The notes under the pieces are model-generated. The model had not been told where the DNA came from. It searched no databases and saw only the letters and a program-made list of their open reading frames with translations. This document shows positions 35,563 to 48,000 of a DNA stretch of 64,000 nt, piece by piece. The position numbers and the translations under genes were made by a program. The number at the start of each line of letters is the position of its first letter. Within the stretch, counting starts at the first letter, position 1. The DNA is from Nymphaea colorata (Eukaryota > Streptophyta > Magnoliopsida > Nymphaeales > Nymphaeaceae), in assembly GCF_008831285.2 (NCBI RefSeq), contig NC_045151.1:3221544-3285543 (forward strand), read 5' to 3'.

Positions 35563-36040
35563 AGGGATGTCAATATATCTGATTTGAATCGGATATCCAA
35601 CCGATCCGATCCGAAAAAATCGGATATGGAAAAAAAATTAATATCCAATTAAGAAATCGGATCAGATTCGGATTTAATAATTGGCATCTGATCAGGTTTG
35701 GATTAGGATTCAGACATACATTTCCGGTAAAATCCGGTTCGGATCAGGTTTGGATTAGGATACGGATTCGGATCAGATTCATTTTTAGACAAATATCCTC
35801 TATCCAATGCTATTAAATTTTGAAAATTGGTAAAATCCGGTTCAAAATTTGGATTTGGATTCAGATTCGGATATAAATATAAAAATCAGATTCGGATAGG
35901 ATTCAGATTGTAAAATCGAATTTTTGGATTCAGAATGGATGACTTTTCTTTATTCAAATTTGAATCCGAATATGTGAATATCCAAAAAAGCGGATATGAT
36001 TAAGGATATATCCGATCCAAAATCAATCCGTTGACAGCCT
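35563..36040. mobile_element. hAT-like non-autonomous repeat, copy 1
   Basis: Starts AGGGATGTCAATATATCTGA and ends with the inverted TTGACAGCCT; the reverse complement of the end reads AGGCTGTCAACGGATTGATT. The interior is made of GGATTCGGATCAGATT-type quasi-repeats and AATCCGGTTC blocks. Two more copies lie at 44618-45053 and 50437-50785. The AGGGATGTCAA terminus resembles plant hAT ends. Flanking TTGCAATT and ATACAATT agree at only 6 of 8 bases. Confidence 0.65.
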
Positions 36041-37379
36041 TACATACAATTGTAAAGATTTATGAGTGTATGTATGTTGGCTACAGATTTGCTATAAAAT
36101 TCCCACATATATCTCATTCAAATTTAATCTAGTCTACATTGTTCTGTTCCAAATTTAATTCAGTTTCTATCTGTGGACCTTTTTCCAGAACACTATATTA
36201 TTAAGCACCGGCCTGTTGAATTCAAAACAATTTTTTAACAACAGTGAGGAACATATTTTACATATAAACATTGAACGAGCTTAGATGAACTTAATTATCA
36301 GCTTAAATGAACCATGACTACTTGGCTCGTGCTTGACTCATTTAACATGTAAATGCGTTGACACCAAGTGTTGAACTCGACCAATTAATTTAGTCCAATT
36401 TATGGCAAACTTATATGTGTCAAGCTCTAGCAAGGCTCGAGTTGTTCAACTCATTAATGTTCAGCACTATATGTGGCTTCAAAGCAATGATATTAAAGTT
36501 GGAGCAAAAATATTCATGCATTAAGCTGCATCTATGATTGGTCTCTAAATAATATAAAACTTTGAGACGAATTCTTATTGGAGCCCAGAAGCCTTCATAT
36601 TGTTTAAATACAGTACCTTCCGCCAATACAAGGGTCAGATTGAGGTTCAAGATTTAAGGAGTATTATATGTTTAAATACAGTACCATTGCTGTTTCGGTT
36701 TCCTATGGTCAGGTATATATGTAAAACCAGACCAGTTGGGTAAGGGACAAAAATGAGACCCAAAATTAATAATTAAAGTACATTTTCTGCAATCTGACTT
36801 TGTAAATATGATCTTAAGAGTGATTTAGTGAGAACCATATATTTAGTTAGTCAACCTTTTACTTCATTATTTTTTTTAATAATAAAAAAATGAATGGCTC
36901 TTGTAACATCAATTTTGATAGTATAAAAGATCAATCTTTTTTGACAAAAATAACTTGGACTAAAATATTATTTATAGAAAAGTAGTAAATGTTCATAAAC
37001 ATGTTAGGAGGTTCCCATTATCTTTAAAACACCATTTAACGTAACTTTAAGAGGTCCAGATTTCATACTTTACCCAAGTGGACTGGTGTTCACCAATTAC
37101 TATATATATATATATATAAAGAGAGAAATTGGTAGGCACCAGACCTTTAGGTGCTTGGTCCATCAAGAATCATCTTTGCAGTTGATTTTTTCAAGATGGG
37201 TAGTTGAGTGAGAGAAAATGAAGGAGAAAAATTGTTAACTAATGGAAGATGATTGAAATATCCTATTTCCTTTTTCTCCTTGAACTTTTCTTAGTCATGG
37301 ATCTGAATACATCAACGACTAATATAATTACTTATCAATCTTACAAGAGTTTAGTACCTAACAATATCTCTCTCTCTCT

Positions 37380-37458
<79 letters not shown>

Positions 37459-38580
37459 TATTGGTATATATATGTGAGCTGAAATCTTCTGGACATCTAA
37501 ATGTTCTGTCCTCTCTGCATTTACAGACAGAAAGAGAGAGAGAGGGTTGCTTTTAGACAGAGCAAGAGAGAGAGAGAGATACTTGCAAAGTGGCCTATAC
37601 AACTTTTGAAGTAAATGAAGCGATGCACATTGTAGATTGTGAGAAAAAAGGAAGGATCGCATCCGATTGAGATGAAAAGAAAACAAAAACGGTCTACAGT
37701 TGACTAAGTAGCTAGAAAAATTACAAAATTAGCCTTAGTAGACAAAACAAATAGAAAGAGACAAGCATATATGAACTTGTTGTGACCAGGAAAATGCGTT
37801 GAGAAAAATATTATTAAATGCTTATACTGAATGACAAATACCAAAAATTTCATTCACGTAGAATGACAAAATATGGAGATTCGTTGAAATTCCTCTTAAG
37901 GAGCACGGTGGGCTTTCTCCACAAATTAATTAAATATTATGGCAGTGCATTTGCCTATGCTATCCTAGTTGGCTACCACATTTCGTTTTCACGTCAACTT
38001 TTTCTCCCCATATCTAGACACTAAAACCTGCATAACAACAAAATAATTAATTAGCTCATAGAATGAGATGCCAAAGTTAATAACTAAAGTCAGCTACTTT
38101 ATTTAAATGCATATATTGTGTGTACAACGCAGATTGGACTAGATGTTATTTCACCTAGTCTAGTCTTAGATGAGACATTATCGCCCAAATTGAATATAGG
38201 CGCTTCTTTAGCCAACGTAACACACTGTTCATGACATGTCCCTCAATCGTCATCCCTCAGTAAATAAACAAAATAACACGCGCATATGCACTCAAGTGTG
38301 TGAGGCCAAATTGCTAAAAAACAAGCATATGTGTCTTCCTAAGCATACATTAATACATGATAAGTATGAAAGGGGAAGCATCTTCCATTCATAAGTTTCA
38401 TGTCCTCATTTGATTCTCCGAAACAGCCTGATTATATGGTTGCTTGAACTGAATTTATCATGATTTTTAAGATAAAAAAATTGAAAATAAAAATAAAAAT
38501 GAAAATCTTGTTGGATAAGCAGGACGTTCCTTGCTGGTGATGCATGTGTGAAGTTCAATGAAACGAAGAGATCATGGTTG
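36041..38580. other. Intergenic AT-rich DNA
   Basis: No gene supported; the ORFs at 36420-36650 and 37818-38024 show no domain. A TATA tract lies at about 37101-37119 and the compound microsatellite at 37384-37460. Confidence 0.4.
37384..37460. repeat. (TA)n-(GA)n compound microsatellite
   Basis: About 50 bp of alternating TA followed by about 26 bp of alternating GA; a CT tract just before (37368-37381) mirrors the GA tract, so the whole block is self-complementary. Confidence 0.97.
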
Positions 38581-38586
38581 CATCCA

Positions 38587-38772
38587 ATGGTGGAGCCAGA
38601 CAATTTTATCAAAGAGGCACTAACCTTAGTACGTTTGATGCTGGGGCATTGACGTGAGTTTGGTATGGGCACAATGTTTGGTTGGAAACAGGTCTAGCTC
38701 CCTCGTAATAAACTTTTTCAAAGACTGGTGTGGGCAATGGCCCACACCACCCCGCACATAGTTCCGCTACGG
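38587..38772. mobile_element. Diverged GGNGGAGCC-type repeat
   Basis: Left end GGTGGAGCCAGAC, right end CACCCCGCACATAGTTCCGC, with an internal GGGCAATGGCCCACACCACC block. This resembles the plant GGGGCGGAGCC...GGCTCCGCCCC short repeats, as at 32726. Too diverged to define a target duplication. Confidence 0.4.
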
Positions 38773-39429
38773 GTTATATCCTTTATACAGATGCAGGGAA
38801 ACGATGGGGGACTTTTATGCACACAAAGAAAAACATTCCTCAAGAAACAGGGGCAACTAAAAATATCTGTTATTGCCAAAGTATAATACCGGAAAAAATA
38901 TAAACTTGATATGCATGGGTATCTATAATGGTGGGAACCCTTATACCCTTTTATTTCACTGAAAGGATGAGCCTGGGGTTCTCTTAATAGGCTTAATTTT
39001 TAACTAAAATTTCTAAGTAATGGTCCACTCACAGCCATGCATGAATCTTCAAAACTTGCATAACCTCCACATTATACCTCACTACAAATTACAAAACAAA
39101 GAAAATCCCTATGCACTGCATGATGAAAAATTTGATGAAGATCAGGTCTGCATAGAGTCAACTCTCTAATCGCACCAAGATTCATTAATTTTGCTTTTGT
39201 TACAATTCTTCCCATTAGTAGGTGGCAATTCTTTCTGATAGTTACAATTCAGATCCTTAATTCTAGAATCTAGACTCACCTTGTTTCTCTGATTTAGTAA
39301 GGATGGCCCTTGTGTAGTTGTCATTCTTGTCCATCATTTTCTTTTTTTTTTTTTAACTATCTGGCCCATATCCTGCATGATCTCTTATACTGAGCTTGGG
39401 TCAAAATTGAGCAAACTGATCCACACTCA
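38773..39429. other. No gene seen
   Basis: AT-rich, featureless apart from a T tract near 39342-39354. It adjoins the copia relic and may contain its unrecognised 3' LTR. Confidence 0.35.
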
Positions 39430-40470
39430 ATGCCTTGGTGTCGGTGTCAACCTTTGCATTTCAGCAGGAATGTAGTAAACAATAAGCTGATGAGAGGCAA
39501 TCTTTTCTCTAACAAAGTGTAGATCAAATTCCATATACCTTAGCGATTACTAAGGACCACTCTTACCATAGGTCTTACGCCTAAAAAATCATCAAGCAAG
39601 GGGAAGTTGCCAAAAAAGTTTTACAACCCAAATACTTATCGGCCACACTAGAAGCAGTAGCAAATAATGTAGCACTAAACCATCCACTGTATACATAAAC
39701 TTCTGATGGACCTTGTAAAAACACACATGTACACACACATTTTATGTATTATATATATATATAAATAATATGTGTGTGTGCTTGTATTTCAATTTCAAAT
39801 GAAAATGAGAGAACTTTCACAAATTGAAGTTTCATTATTGTGTCCAATTATACAAAATGTATGCAAAGATCATAAGAACATCATGAGATACAAAGATCTT
39901 TAAACTAACTAGGTGCATAGAGATGTATTCATAATAATCGTTGCTAGATCAAGGTATTAATAAGAACAATCAACAAACAATGTATGCAAGTTTTCAATAA
40001 TGTTGTCCACTATTTCTAGCCTAGCATGACCTAACTGATTATGCCATGTTGTTTGACTGGATCTCTTCCCTATGAGTGTCATTGTGTCTTTGAAAGCACT
40101 AAAGTAATAGTGCAAATTTTACCTTTTACCAATACATATACCTCTAAGTTTTGGCATCTCTTGTTTAGCACTAGCTTGAGCCAAATTCTAAAACAACATT
40201 CTTTGTCTTCAATAAATTTTTGAACTGGCAGAAAATTCTTAGTAATGAGAGGAACATGAAGAATATCATTCTTTAAATTTTTGAAGCAACCACATCAAAA
40301 GAAGATATGCTAATGTATTGGAGTACCAAACCTATGTTGTTTCCCACCTGGATAGACTTATTATGCATGTAGGCCAAATGAAGCATAGAGAGCTCAAATT
40401 GTGGGGACATGGTGAGAAGCTCCTATACAAGATACCTAGATTCACCCTGCTAACTTTTGAGGTGGATGCA
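39430..40470 (-). mobile_element. Ty1/copia relic with internal deletion
   Basis: On the minus strand three copia blocks lie in order. GASHHV near 40400 is the protease DTGAxHHVT site, with the catalytic DT lost; it is followed by LKNDILHVPLITKNFLPVQK near 40270-40220. TTWHNQLGHARLEIVDNI near 40055-40000 is the pre-integrase block. YMEFDLHFVREKIASHQLIV near 39525-39470 is the C-terminal end of RNase H. Between the last two, integrase, reverse transcriptase and most of RNase H (over 2 kb in a full element) are missing. All frames have stops. It is a Tnt1/RE1-like relic, distinct from the element at 17978. Confidence 0.75.
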
Positions 40471-42176
40471 TATAGGTAGGAGATCAATTGAAGATTTGAG
40501 AGGGATTTGATGACAAGTCTTACCAGTAGATTTCAGCTTGTCAAAAATGAGTTAAAGATGAAGTGCTGAAACAGCCAACAAATGGTTTTGCATGGAAGAG
40601 TTTTGATGAAACACACCCATTATTTGCACTAGGTACTTTAATACACAACTTGGTTTAGCAAGCATCAAATTTAGCATATTCGAAACTTTGAGCTCATCTT
40701 ACAGATTGTATATAATTTGCCACCTTTAATGTGTATGAAAAAACTATATATTTTGTAATCATTGCTCATCTTTAGATCAACAACTCCAAGTACATGCGAG
40801 ATGGATGTGGCTACAACCATTAGCTGATAAATTAAATATGTTATGGCAGGAAATGTTACACATATTTGATTTCCACATAAGAGAATGTTTTCAACTGCTT
40901 GCTGTATTATTCTTTCATCTATAAGTTTGATTCACATGTATTTATGCTGCTTTTCTTGTATAATAACATGATTATCACATACGATAATAGGTTTATGGAT
41001 CACCTTACATGGTGTTTAGTGGTTAAGCATTCAATTTAAAGTTTTCCTATTATTTTCTTCCTTTTTATGGTTTGAAATATAATGGCTTCTAACATCAATC
41101 TCGAATGACATTTTAATATGTTCTTCCATCTTTTAGCATGTTAGTACTGATTATCTCAATATTTTGTTATTTCACCTAAAGCCCTACTACTGTATTTTAG
41201 ATGGTTTAGTTAGCAGAAACTTTTTTTTTTCTAGGGCAATTTCGCTCGCTGATGGGTTTAAGTAACTGTCCCCTTAACAAATCTAAGCCATGTGAAATTT
41301 GTCTAACAAGAAGTTGTTCATATCTAAATGGAATTAAGATTTTTCTTTGTCAGATTTATACACAACTATGTTAAATTTGTTTTTAATAACATTTACTTTA
41401 GAGAAAAAATTGGTTGTGGTTGGATTTTATTTGAACATACTGCTCCAATATCAGTTTCAAGTCAATCATGATCAATTTAAATCTCACAAAGGGGCTTGGG
41501 TCTGTAATTTACAGAAAGAAAAAGAAAAACAAAAATGAAAATCTTCTTTCTTTTTGCCTCCCCTTGCAAAAGGTTTGTCTCATATACTTGGAAAAGATAA
41601 AAAATAATATCTCCCAATAAAACCTATTACCTTAGCATTCTTCTTTGATGGAGAAGTGAATGGTGTGTGATCATATTGAGATTGTTGGTGAAGAAACATT
41701 GGTCTGCCATTTTCCTACAGTTTTGTTATTTCAAACTTTAATTGGTTTAATTCATAAGAACAAATGATATTTCTTTTCTTCTCAATATGTGCATTTGCAT
41801 TCCAAGTGTTATCTTTGTGCATGTGCATGCCCAACCATTCATCATCTAAATACACACATATAGTTCCAAACTTCTCAAATTCATTTGTCAGTTGATTTTT
41901 TGTTTTTTCATGTTGCCGTTATAGAGGACATTCAAACTTGTTTGGAGGACTACATGAGAGCTTATCTATGTTGGAGCACCTCTAAAAAATTTCCTGCTTG
42001 CTGAAATGTATCAATATGTTTCTTTCAGCAAGTATTTGGAATTTAGATTGATGACTCTAGGCCATAATATGTAGATGCTAAATAATGTGCTTTCTATGTA
42101 CTATGAGTCTCTCCTTGTTGTTCGTTTAATTAGTTTTCTATGTGCATAACCTCGTCCCTACTCCTGGCCATTTCAG
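40471..42176. other. Intergenic AT-rich DNA
   Basis: No gene supported. The first 200 bp may still be decayed copia gag. Near 41925-41975 (+) a reading VIEDIQTCLEDYMRAYL could be an exon scrap, upstream of the candidate exon at 42177, but nothing confirms it. Confidence 0.35.
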
Positions 42177-42369
42177 GTTGTGTGTGGCGCAATAGATGGA
42201 CAACAGAATTAAAGAAGCTCTAATGCATGGCAAAGCAGCTGCTTTAGCTTTTGAGGCTAAATGTTGACAACTAAAGGTGGAAGTTGCTAATACATGTGGT
42301 GCTTCTTTCATAGAAAAGGATGAAGAGATCGAAACTAGAATGTAGCTGTTAGTTGATCTAAATGCGAAG
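42177..42369 (+). pseudogene. Candidate decayed exon, coiled-coil-like, family unknown
   Basis: Bounded by an acceptor-like TTTCAG (ends 42176) and a donor-like AAG|GTAATC (42369). From the ATG at 42196 the frame reads MDNRIKEALMHGKAAALAFE, AKC, stop, QLKVEVANTCGASFIEKDEE, IETRM, stop, LLVDLNAK. Both stops (TGA, TAG) are one C-to-T change from CGA or CAG. Heptad-like Leu/Ala spacing suggests a coiled coil. A second plausible exon (IQDKQAEMRVEGDK) lies near 42466-42508. I cannot name the family. Confidence 0.35.
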
Positions 42370-42850
42370 GTAATCACATTTTTCTTTAATTTTCTTGAAA
42401 ACTTTCATCAAGCTGTCCTTTCTATCTCAATAGTTTTATTTTTGCTTTCAACATCTCAAAGACATTCAAGATAAACAAGCAGAGATGCGAGTAGAAGGAG
42501 ATAAGGTACCTCCAAGCAGGTAATGATGGTGCACAGGACGATGAGTTGATGCTGCTATGGCTGTGATCAAACCATTCATATGTCTCTTAATGTGTATCGA
42601 TGAGTTGGAAGGTACTTAATGGATTAGTTGCACAATCAACAAATATGGTTCAATTTTAAAATTAATATGTCATGTAATTGTTATGCTCTCCAGCCACTGT
42701 CTATGCTTCTTAATTTAAGTTCAAATAATGTGTTGAGTGTATTCATCTTTGGAGTTGTCATTTTTCTAGTGGTTGCAGAATTTTTAGCATCCTGTAATTT
42801 TTTCCAATATTATATATAATTATCAGAAATTATAACAAAGTAAACTTTTA

Positions 42851-43235
42851 CTTGTGCAAAAAAAATGTCAATAAAGTTCATTTTTACTGATGGTAGGACA
42901 AATGTTAGTAAAGAAATATTTTTATTAATGTCCAGCTGAATGCCTACAAAGAAGTATTTTACTAACATCCTTAAATGTGAATAAAAATTTTGCACACGTA
43001 GTAATCTATTATAACTGACACAAGATTGTGTAATAAAAAACATTTTCAATGACGTTCACCAGAATGCCATTAATCATAATATGAACGTTGCCATTTCATC
43101 GAAATTTCAGTATTACCTTCACTGACATCATCTTTATTGACGTTCAGTTCCATGGTAAAATATACTTTTACTATTGTGAACCAGACTCTTACGAACATTT
43201 TACTCGCGTCAGTAATTTTCTTTTTATAGAGTTTG
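42851..43235. mobile_element. Short non-autonomous CACTA-type derivative
   Basis: Dense GTCAGTAA / GTCAATAAAG / TTACTGA motifs in both directions fill about 385 bp. The right end, reverse complemented, reads CTCTATAAAAAGAAAATTAC then TGACGC, similar to CACTGCAAAAAACTC...TTACTGACGC at 22709. The left end TGTGCAAAAAAAATG is consistent but degraded. Probably a deletion derivative of the same family. Confidence 0.5.
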
Positions 43236-44617
43236 ATTTTGTCAATTACTTTGATAAAAACCTCTAACACAACTTGTTCTATGGAATCAACCTCTACTTT
43301 CTTGATAACTTCCTTTGCCAGGACTTCTTGTAGTTCCTTTCTGAAATCACATCGACTTTTGTCATAAAAATTTTATGTCCTCCTCCTAAATGCTTTTTTG
43401 ACGAGAAGTCTAAATCTCATGGTTATTAGTTGAACTTGTGTAGGGACAAGTATAGAGAAGGTGTCATACTCCTCCCTTGGGAACCTTGAAGGTTATAAAG
43501 AACAATATGTTTGACTAAAATAGGTTCTCCATCGACATTTAGTTGATGAATAATAGACTAGGCATTTGAACGGAATCACTTCAATATTTGCTCCTTTGGG
43601 AGACACTAAAATTGCTTCTTTAGATGCATAACACGAGCACAAGATTCCACAACATAGGCATCTCTTATTGTGCACCAAACATCATTAGGAAATCTAAAGA
43701 TGGACAATCTATCAATGAACTCATTTTGTCGAAGAAGAAAAACTTGGTCTCAAAGGCACAAGTAGATGAACCTCTTTAATGGTTCAGTTCCCTTACTTTT
43801 CTATGGAACATTTAAGGTTGAGTGTTGGAGCCATTAATAAGTCCATCAAGGTCATGGGAAATCAGAACAAGCCAAAAAAATGAGTGGCCAAAGGTTTGGT
43901 TTTCAAAATATAGAAGCCAAAAAAATGAGGGGCCAAAGGTTTGGTTTTCAAAATATAGCTCACCTGAGTACAAAGGAAGTACTGAAAATTATCTGGCTGC
44001 TCAATCCAACCAAGCAAAAATATTAAGCGCCTTCTCCTAATGTGTACAACCTCTTGAGTTTACATCGTATTTTTCTATTTCCCATTTCACAAACAATTAG
44101 ATATGGTAACATCTTTACCGTAAGTACCATTGCTATCTTTATCCACAGTTGCCTTGACCAATAGGATTTCTTTCACATAGCTTTCTCTAGCTTTCTCTTT
44201 GTGAGCCAGCTTTCTGATCTCATCCTTTTCCTCTTTGACTTGATTGGTATGGCTTCATTGGCAGACTTGCCTAGGCTTTATTTTTATTTCTAAAGCAAGG
44301 ATGACTGAGCTGGAATAGTAGGCGAACTTCACATCTTCTTTCAAAGTGTAAGATTTTTCTCAAATGTTTTTCAAGTTTGGCGGAGCATTTGAACCTTCCC
44401 ACTTGCTGACTAATTAGTCTTTCTTTACAGTACATATTTGTTATTCAAATCACCTCTTCTTTTGTGCATATTATTTATAGCATCATCCATAATTGCACAA
44501 TGGACAAGCTTCTTGATTGACATCCTTTATGACATTTGAATGATTAATTTCACTTCTCAACTTCTTGCTATCTATTCAATATGATTTGCCAAACCTGCTT
44601 GTTCAGGTATTGAAAAT
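43236..44617. other. Intergenic, with one 45 bp duplication
   Basis: No gene supported; the ORF at 43493-43678 (-) is Cys-rich but matches nothing I know. Confidence 0.35.
43869..43958. repeat. Two tandem copies of a 45 bp unit
   Basis: AAGCCAAAAAAATGAG begins at 43869 and 43914; both run through GGCCAAAGGTTTGG and TTTTCAAAATATAG with one mismatch (AGTGGCC versus AGGGGCC). Confidence 0.95.
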
Positions 44618-45053
44618 AGGGATATCAATCTATTTGATTTGGATCGGATATCTGGCCGAATCATTCTGAAAAAATCAGATATGAAAAAAAATTTAATGTC
44701 CCATTAAGAAATCGAATCAGACTAAGATGGAAGAAATGAGATATGATCGGATTAGATATACATAAACACCTGAACTGTTTGGATTTGGATTTGATTAATG
44801 AGCTTTAAATAATTATCTTATATTGAATGTTCTTACATTTTGAAAATTGGCCAGATTCGGTTCAAAATTTCGATTCGTATATGAATGTAAAATTCAGATT
44901 CGGATTGGATTTATATTGTGAAATCGAATTTTAGATTCATATTTGAAATATGACACTTATTTGTTCACATTTGAATCCAAATATGTTGATATCCAACAAG
45001 TAGATATGGTTAAGAGTATCCCTGATTTGAATCCCATCCATTGACATCTCTAT
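44618..45053. mobile_element. hAT-like non-autonomous repeat, copy 2
   Basis: Starts AGGGATATCAATCTATTTGA and ends CCATTGACATCTCTAT (inverted AGAGATGTCAATGG). It is flanked by a perfect 8 bp repeat TTGAAAAT (44610-44617 and 45054-45061), the target-duplication length of hAT transposons. The interior shares the TTTGGATCGGATATC and TTCAAAATTT blocks of copies 1 and 3. It is 436 bp with no coding capacity. Confidence 0.75.
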
Positions 45054-45061
45054 TTGAAAAT

Positions 45062-48000
45062 TTGAAAGGAAGATGGGAAACACAACATTGGTTTCCAAGA
45101 AACTTAAGTCATGCGGTATACCACTATAATCAAGCTAACGGCTCAAATGACAAAAAGAAAGCCTAAAACATTGACTTTTCTAGTAATTTTTCTAACTTCA
45201 ATAATTGGATTGATTCACAAGGAGAAATCTGGAACTTATGGTCACTTTTCTGCACGCTTCTACTTTACAGACATTATTTCAACTAAAGATTTTAATTTTC
45301 TCTTCCATCGTCAACAACTACAAGAATTTTCTTAATTAACATGACGATGGTTCTTCTCAAAATGATTTGAATTGCATTTTGTAGACTCTATCTGAATGAA
45401 CTTAATGTTAAAATACAGATCACATCTATATACATGCTTCCCCATCTGTAATATAACATACTAACTCCACGTATATATTAGAGTAACTATATTCTAACCA
45501 TATTTAGGTTTAACTATGTACCAATTCTCTTTTATTGTGCCCACCTTTCCATTGTTTAGGAAATGCCTACGGTACCACTGAACTTCAATTTTTAGTAGAT
45601 ATGAATACACTACCAAATTAAATATCCCATAGATGCCAAATTTGAATTTTGATTTTGACCAACAAGCTAAATGTTAATTACATCTAAAACACAGGTCACC
45701 TCATAACTTGTCATTTTAATTAATTTACTGCTTCCAAGCATAATGATCTTGATTTATTTTCCCCTTCTGAAAACCAATATTTGACATTCATTCGAAATTT
45801 AAAATACATCATTCACACCTTATACATGAACACATTTTTTATAATCAGCATTTATAATTTGTTTCTGTTTTTCATATTGATTATGTCACAATCAAGTAAA
45901 TTCATTGACGTGAAAGAATGAAGAAATTGATTATTTTTCAATTGGTAAGCTAGGGTGTAAATGGGTTCTGAACTAGGACGCTGCTAGCTAGCCTTCTGCC
46001 TGGCCTTGACCTTAAGGCCGCCTCCTTAAGTAGGTTAGGTTCAGCGCGAGCACCCTAACCCAAATGACAAGCAACTAGACCTGATAGACATTGACCCCAC
46101 CGAGCCAGGCTTAGTTGTAATCCACAAGATCTTAGTCAGCTTTGCTCGGCTACCAACATCAACCCCACATGATAAGACCGTTGATCATGACTTACAATTT
46201 CATCATTAATTAATGAATAATTTACAGACAACTGCACAACTTTGGACTATTTACAATTAACCAGTTAAAATTTGAGAACTCACAAACGCGCATCTGAATT
46301 TACAAAATAATGCCCAAACACACCATTCATATGCATGTAAATATTAAGATATCCCAGTTTTTCCACTAATGAAAAAGATAATTTCTCCACAAAAAAGTCT
46401 CAAATCAGATTTTCTGAAATCTCTATTACTCACATTTTCACATCCCTCTCTCTCTCTCTCTGCCTTTTTTCTACACTATGAAGAAAGGCTAAATAGTCAA
46501 CTGACCAATAAAATATAAATGAATTATCAAAAACCCTAACATTGGAAAGTACTTCCCTTTTCCAGTATAGGTAAAATGGTTTTTTAAAGAAGTGTGTTTG
46601 TGAACAGTTTTGTAAACTTGAGTGGTTCCTTATAAATTTTGAAAAGTTAGGTATTTCTTTGTGAAGACATAAAAAATTGAGCAGCTATTTATATTTTCTC
46701 CTGGTGGATATGTACATAAACTATAACGCATCATGTGCTTCAATAATTTAGGAGCCGTAGTTAGTTGTGGTTCAGTAACTAATGCATAAAATTACAGCGA
46801 CAACAAGCAAGGAATCGTCTTGACATTCTAAGGGGTTGTTTGATAAGGAGAACAATTTGTCACTGTTTCATGAAACCACTTTATAATAATAAACTGTTAT
46901 TGTTGCCAAATGTCATCGAATGAACCAAGTGAATTAATATGCATGCAATGACTAACTTTCCTAAAGCAGTACATTAATGTTTATATATATAACTTGCCAC
47001 TTGGTTGGATTAGAGGATCATCTGGTGTCTATTTAGTCACGCATTTCATCACGCAAATAGCTCGTTGCAAACTCGTAGAAAAAATGACCTCTCGAATCTA
47101 AAACATGGACGCTACATGTATACATATATTTCATCTTATAAACATGTTTTTCTCAAACTCGACTGGATAAGCTTGGACTTCAAACTTTACTGCCGTTTAG
47201 TATTGGAGGATGTGTTTCCCACGCAACAAGCTCTTCTAGTACAACATTTTGTTTACTAGCTTGGCCATGGTGACCACAATCTCAGTTCTTTTGTCTGGTT
47301 TCAGAAGTACATATAATAATATAGAATCTGGTCCTTTACACCATCTGGAGGGAAGCCCCGCGCATTGTTAGAATTAAAATTTTCTCAGCTTTTATGTTTG
47401 AAAGTATGAAATTTTTATTGCAAAATAAAAAAATGATGTGTTTGGTAAAGCAAGAATTAATAAAATTCAATAATGGATGAATCAACGCTTTCCTAACTTG
47501 CGCCTTACGAAGACATAAAAAAATTCCAAAATTCTGAAATTATAATTTCATCCTATAGGGTATAGGGTAGAATCACAATTTTGGAATTTTGATTCAAGAA
47601 TGACCCTATAATTGAATAATCAAAATTCTTTGTTTGACAATGCAATTTTTATTTCATAAAAAAATAACAATTTTATTTATAAAATTATGTAATTCCATTT
47701 TTTGAGAAATCTGTGTTGCCGTTTTTGAAACTCGTGATAACGTGACGATGCAAGCTTGGAAATCTGGCATAAAAACAAATCAACACGACAATTGTAGGGC
47801 AAAATCTTCTTCATAATTATGATCTTCCGTAAGAAGAAAAATCCGTTGATTGAACATTGTAAGATAAAGAAGTATAAATATCGATCAAAGGTGCACCATC
47901 CACTTGAAGGTCGAAAGATAAGCCTTCCATGAAAAACCATGCGTGTTAAATCTATCCTTGTTAATTTCATCTTGCAAACAAAGGATCCTGATTGAAGCTT

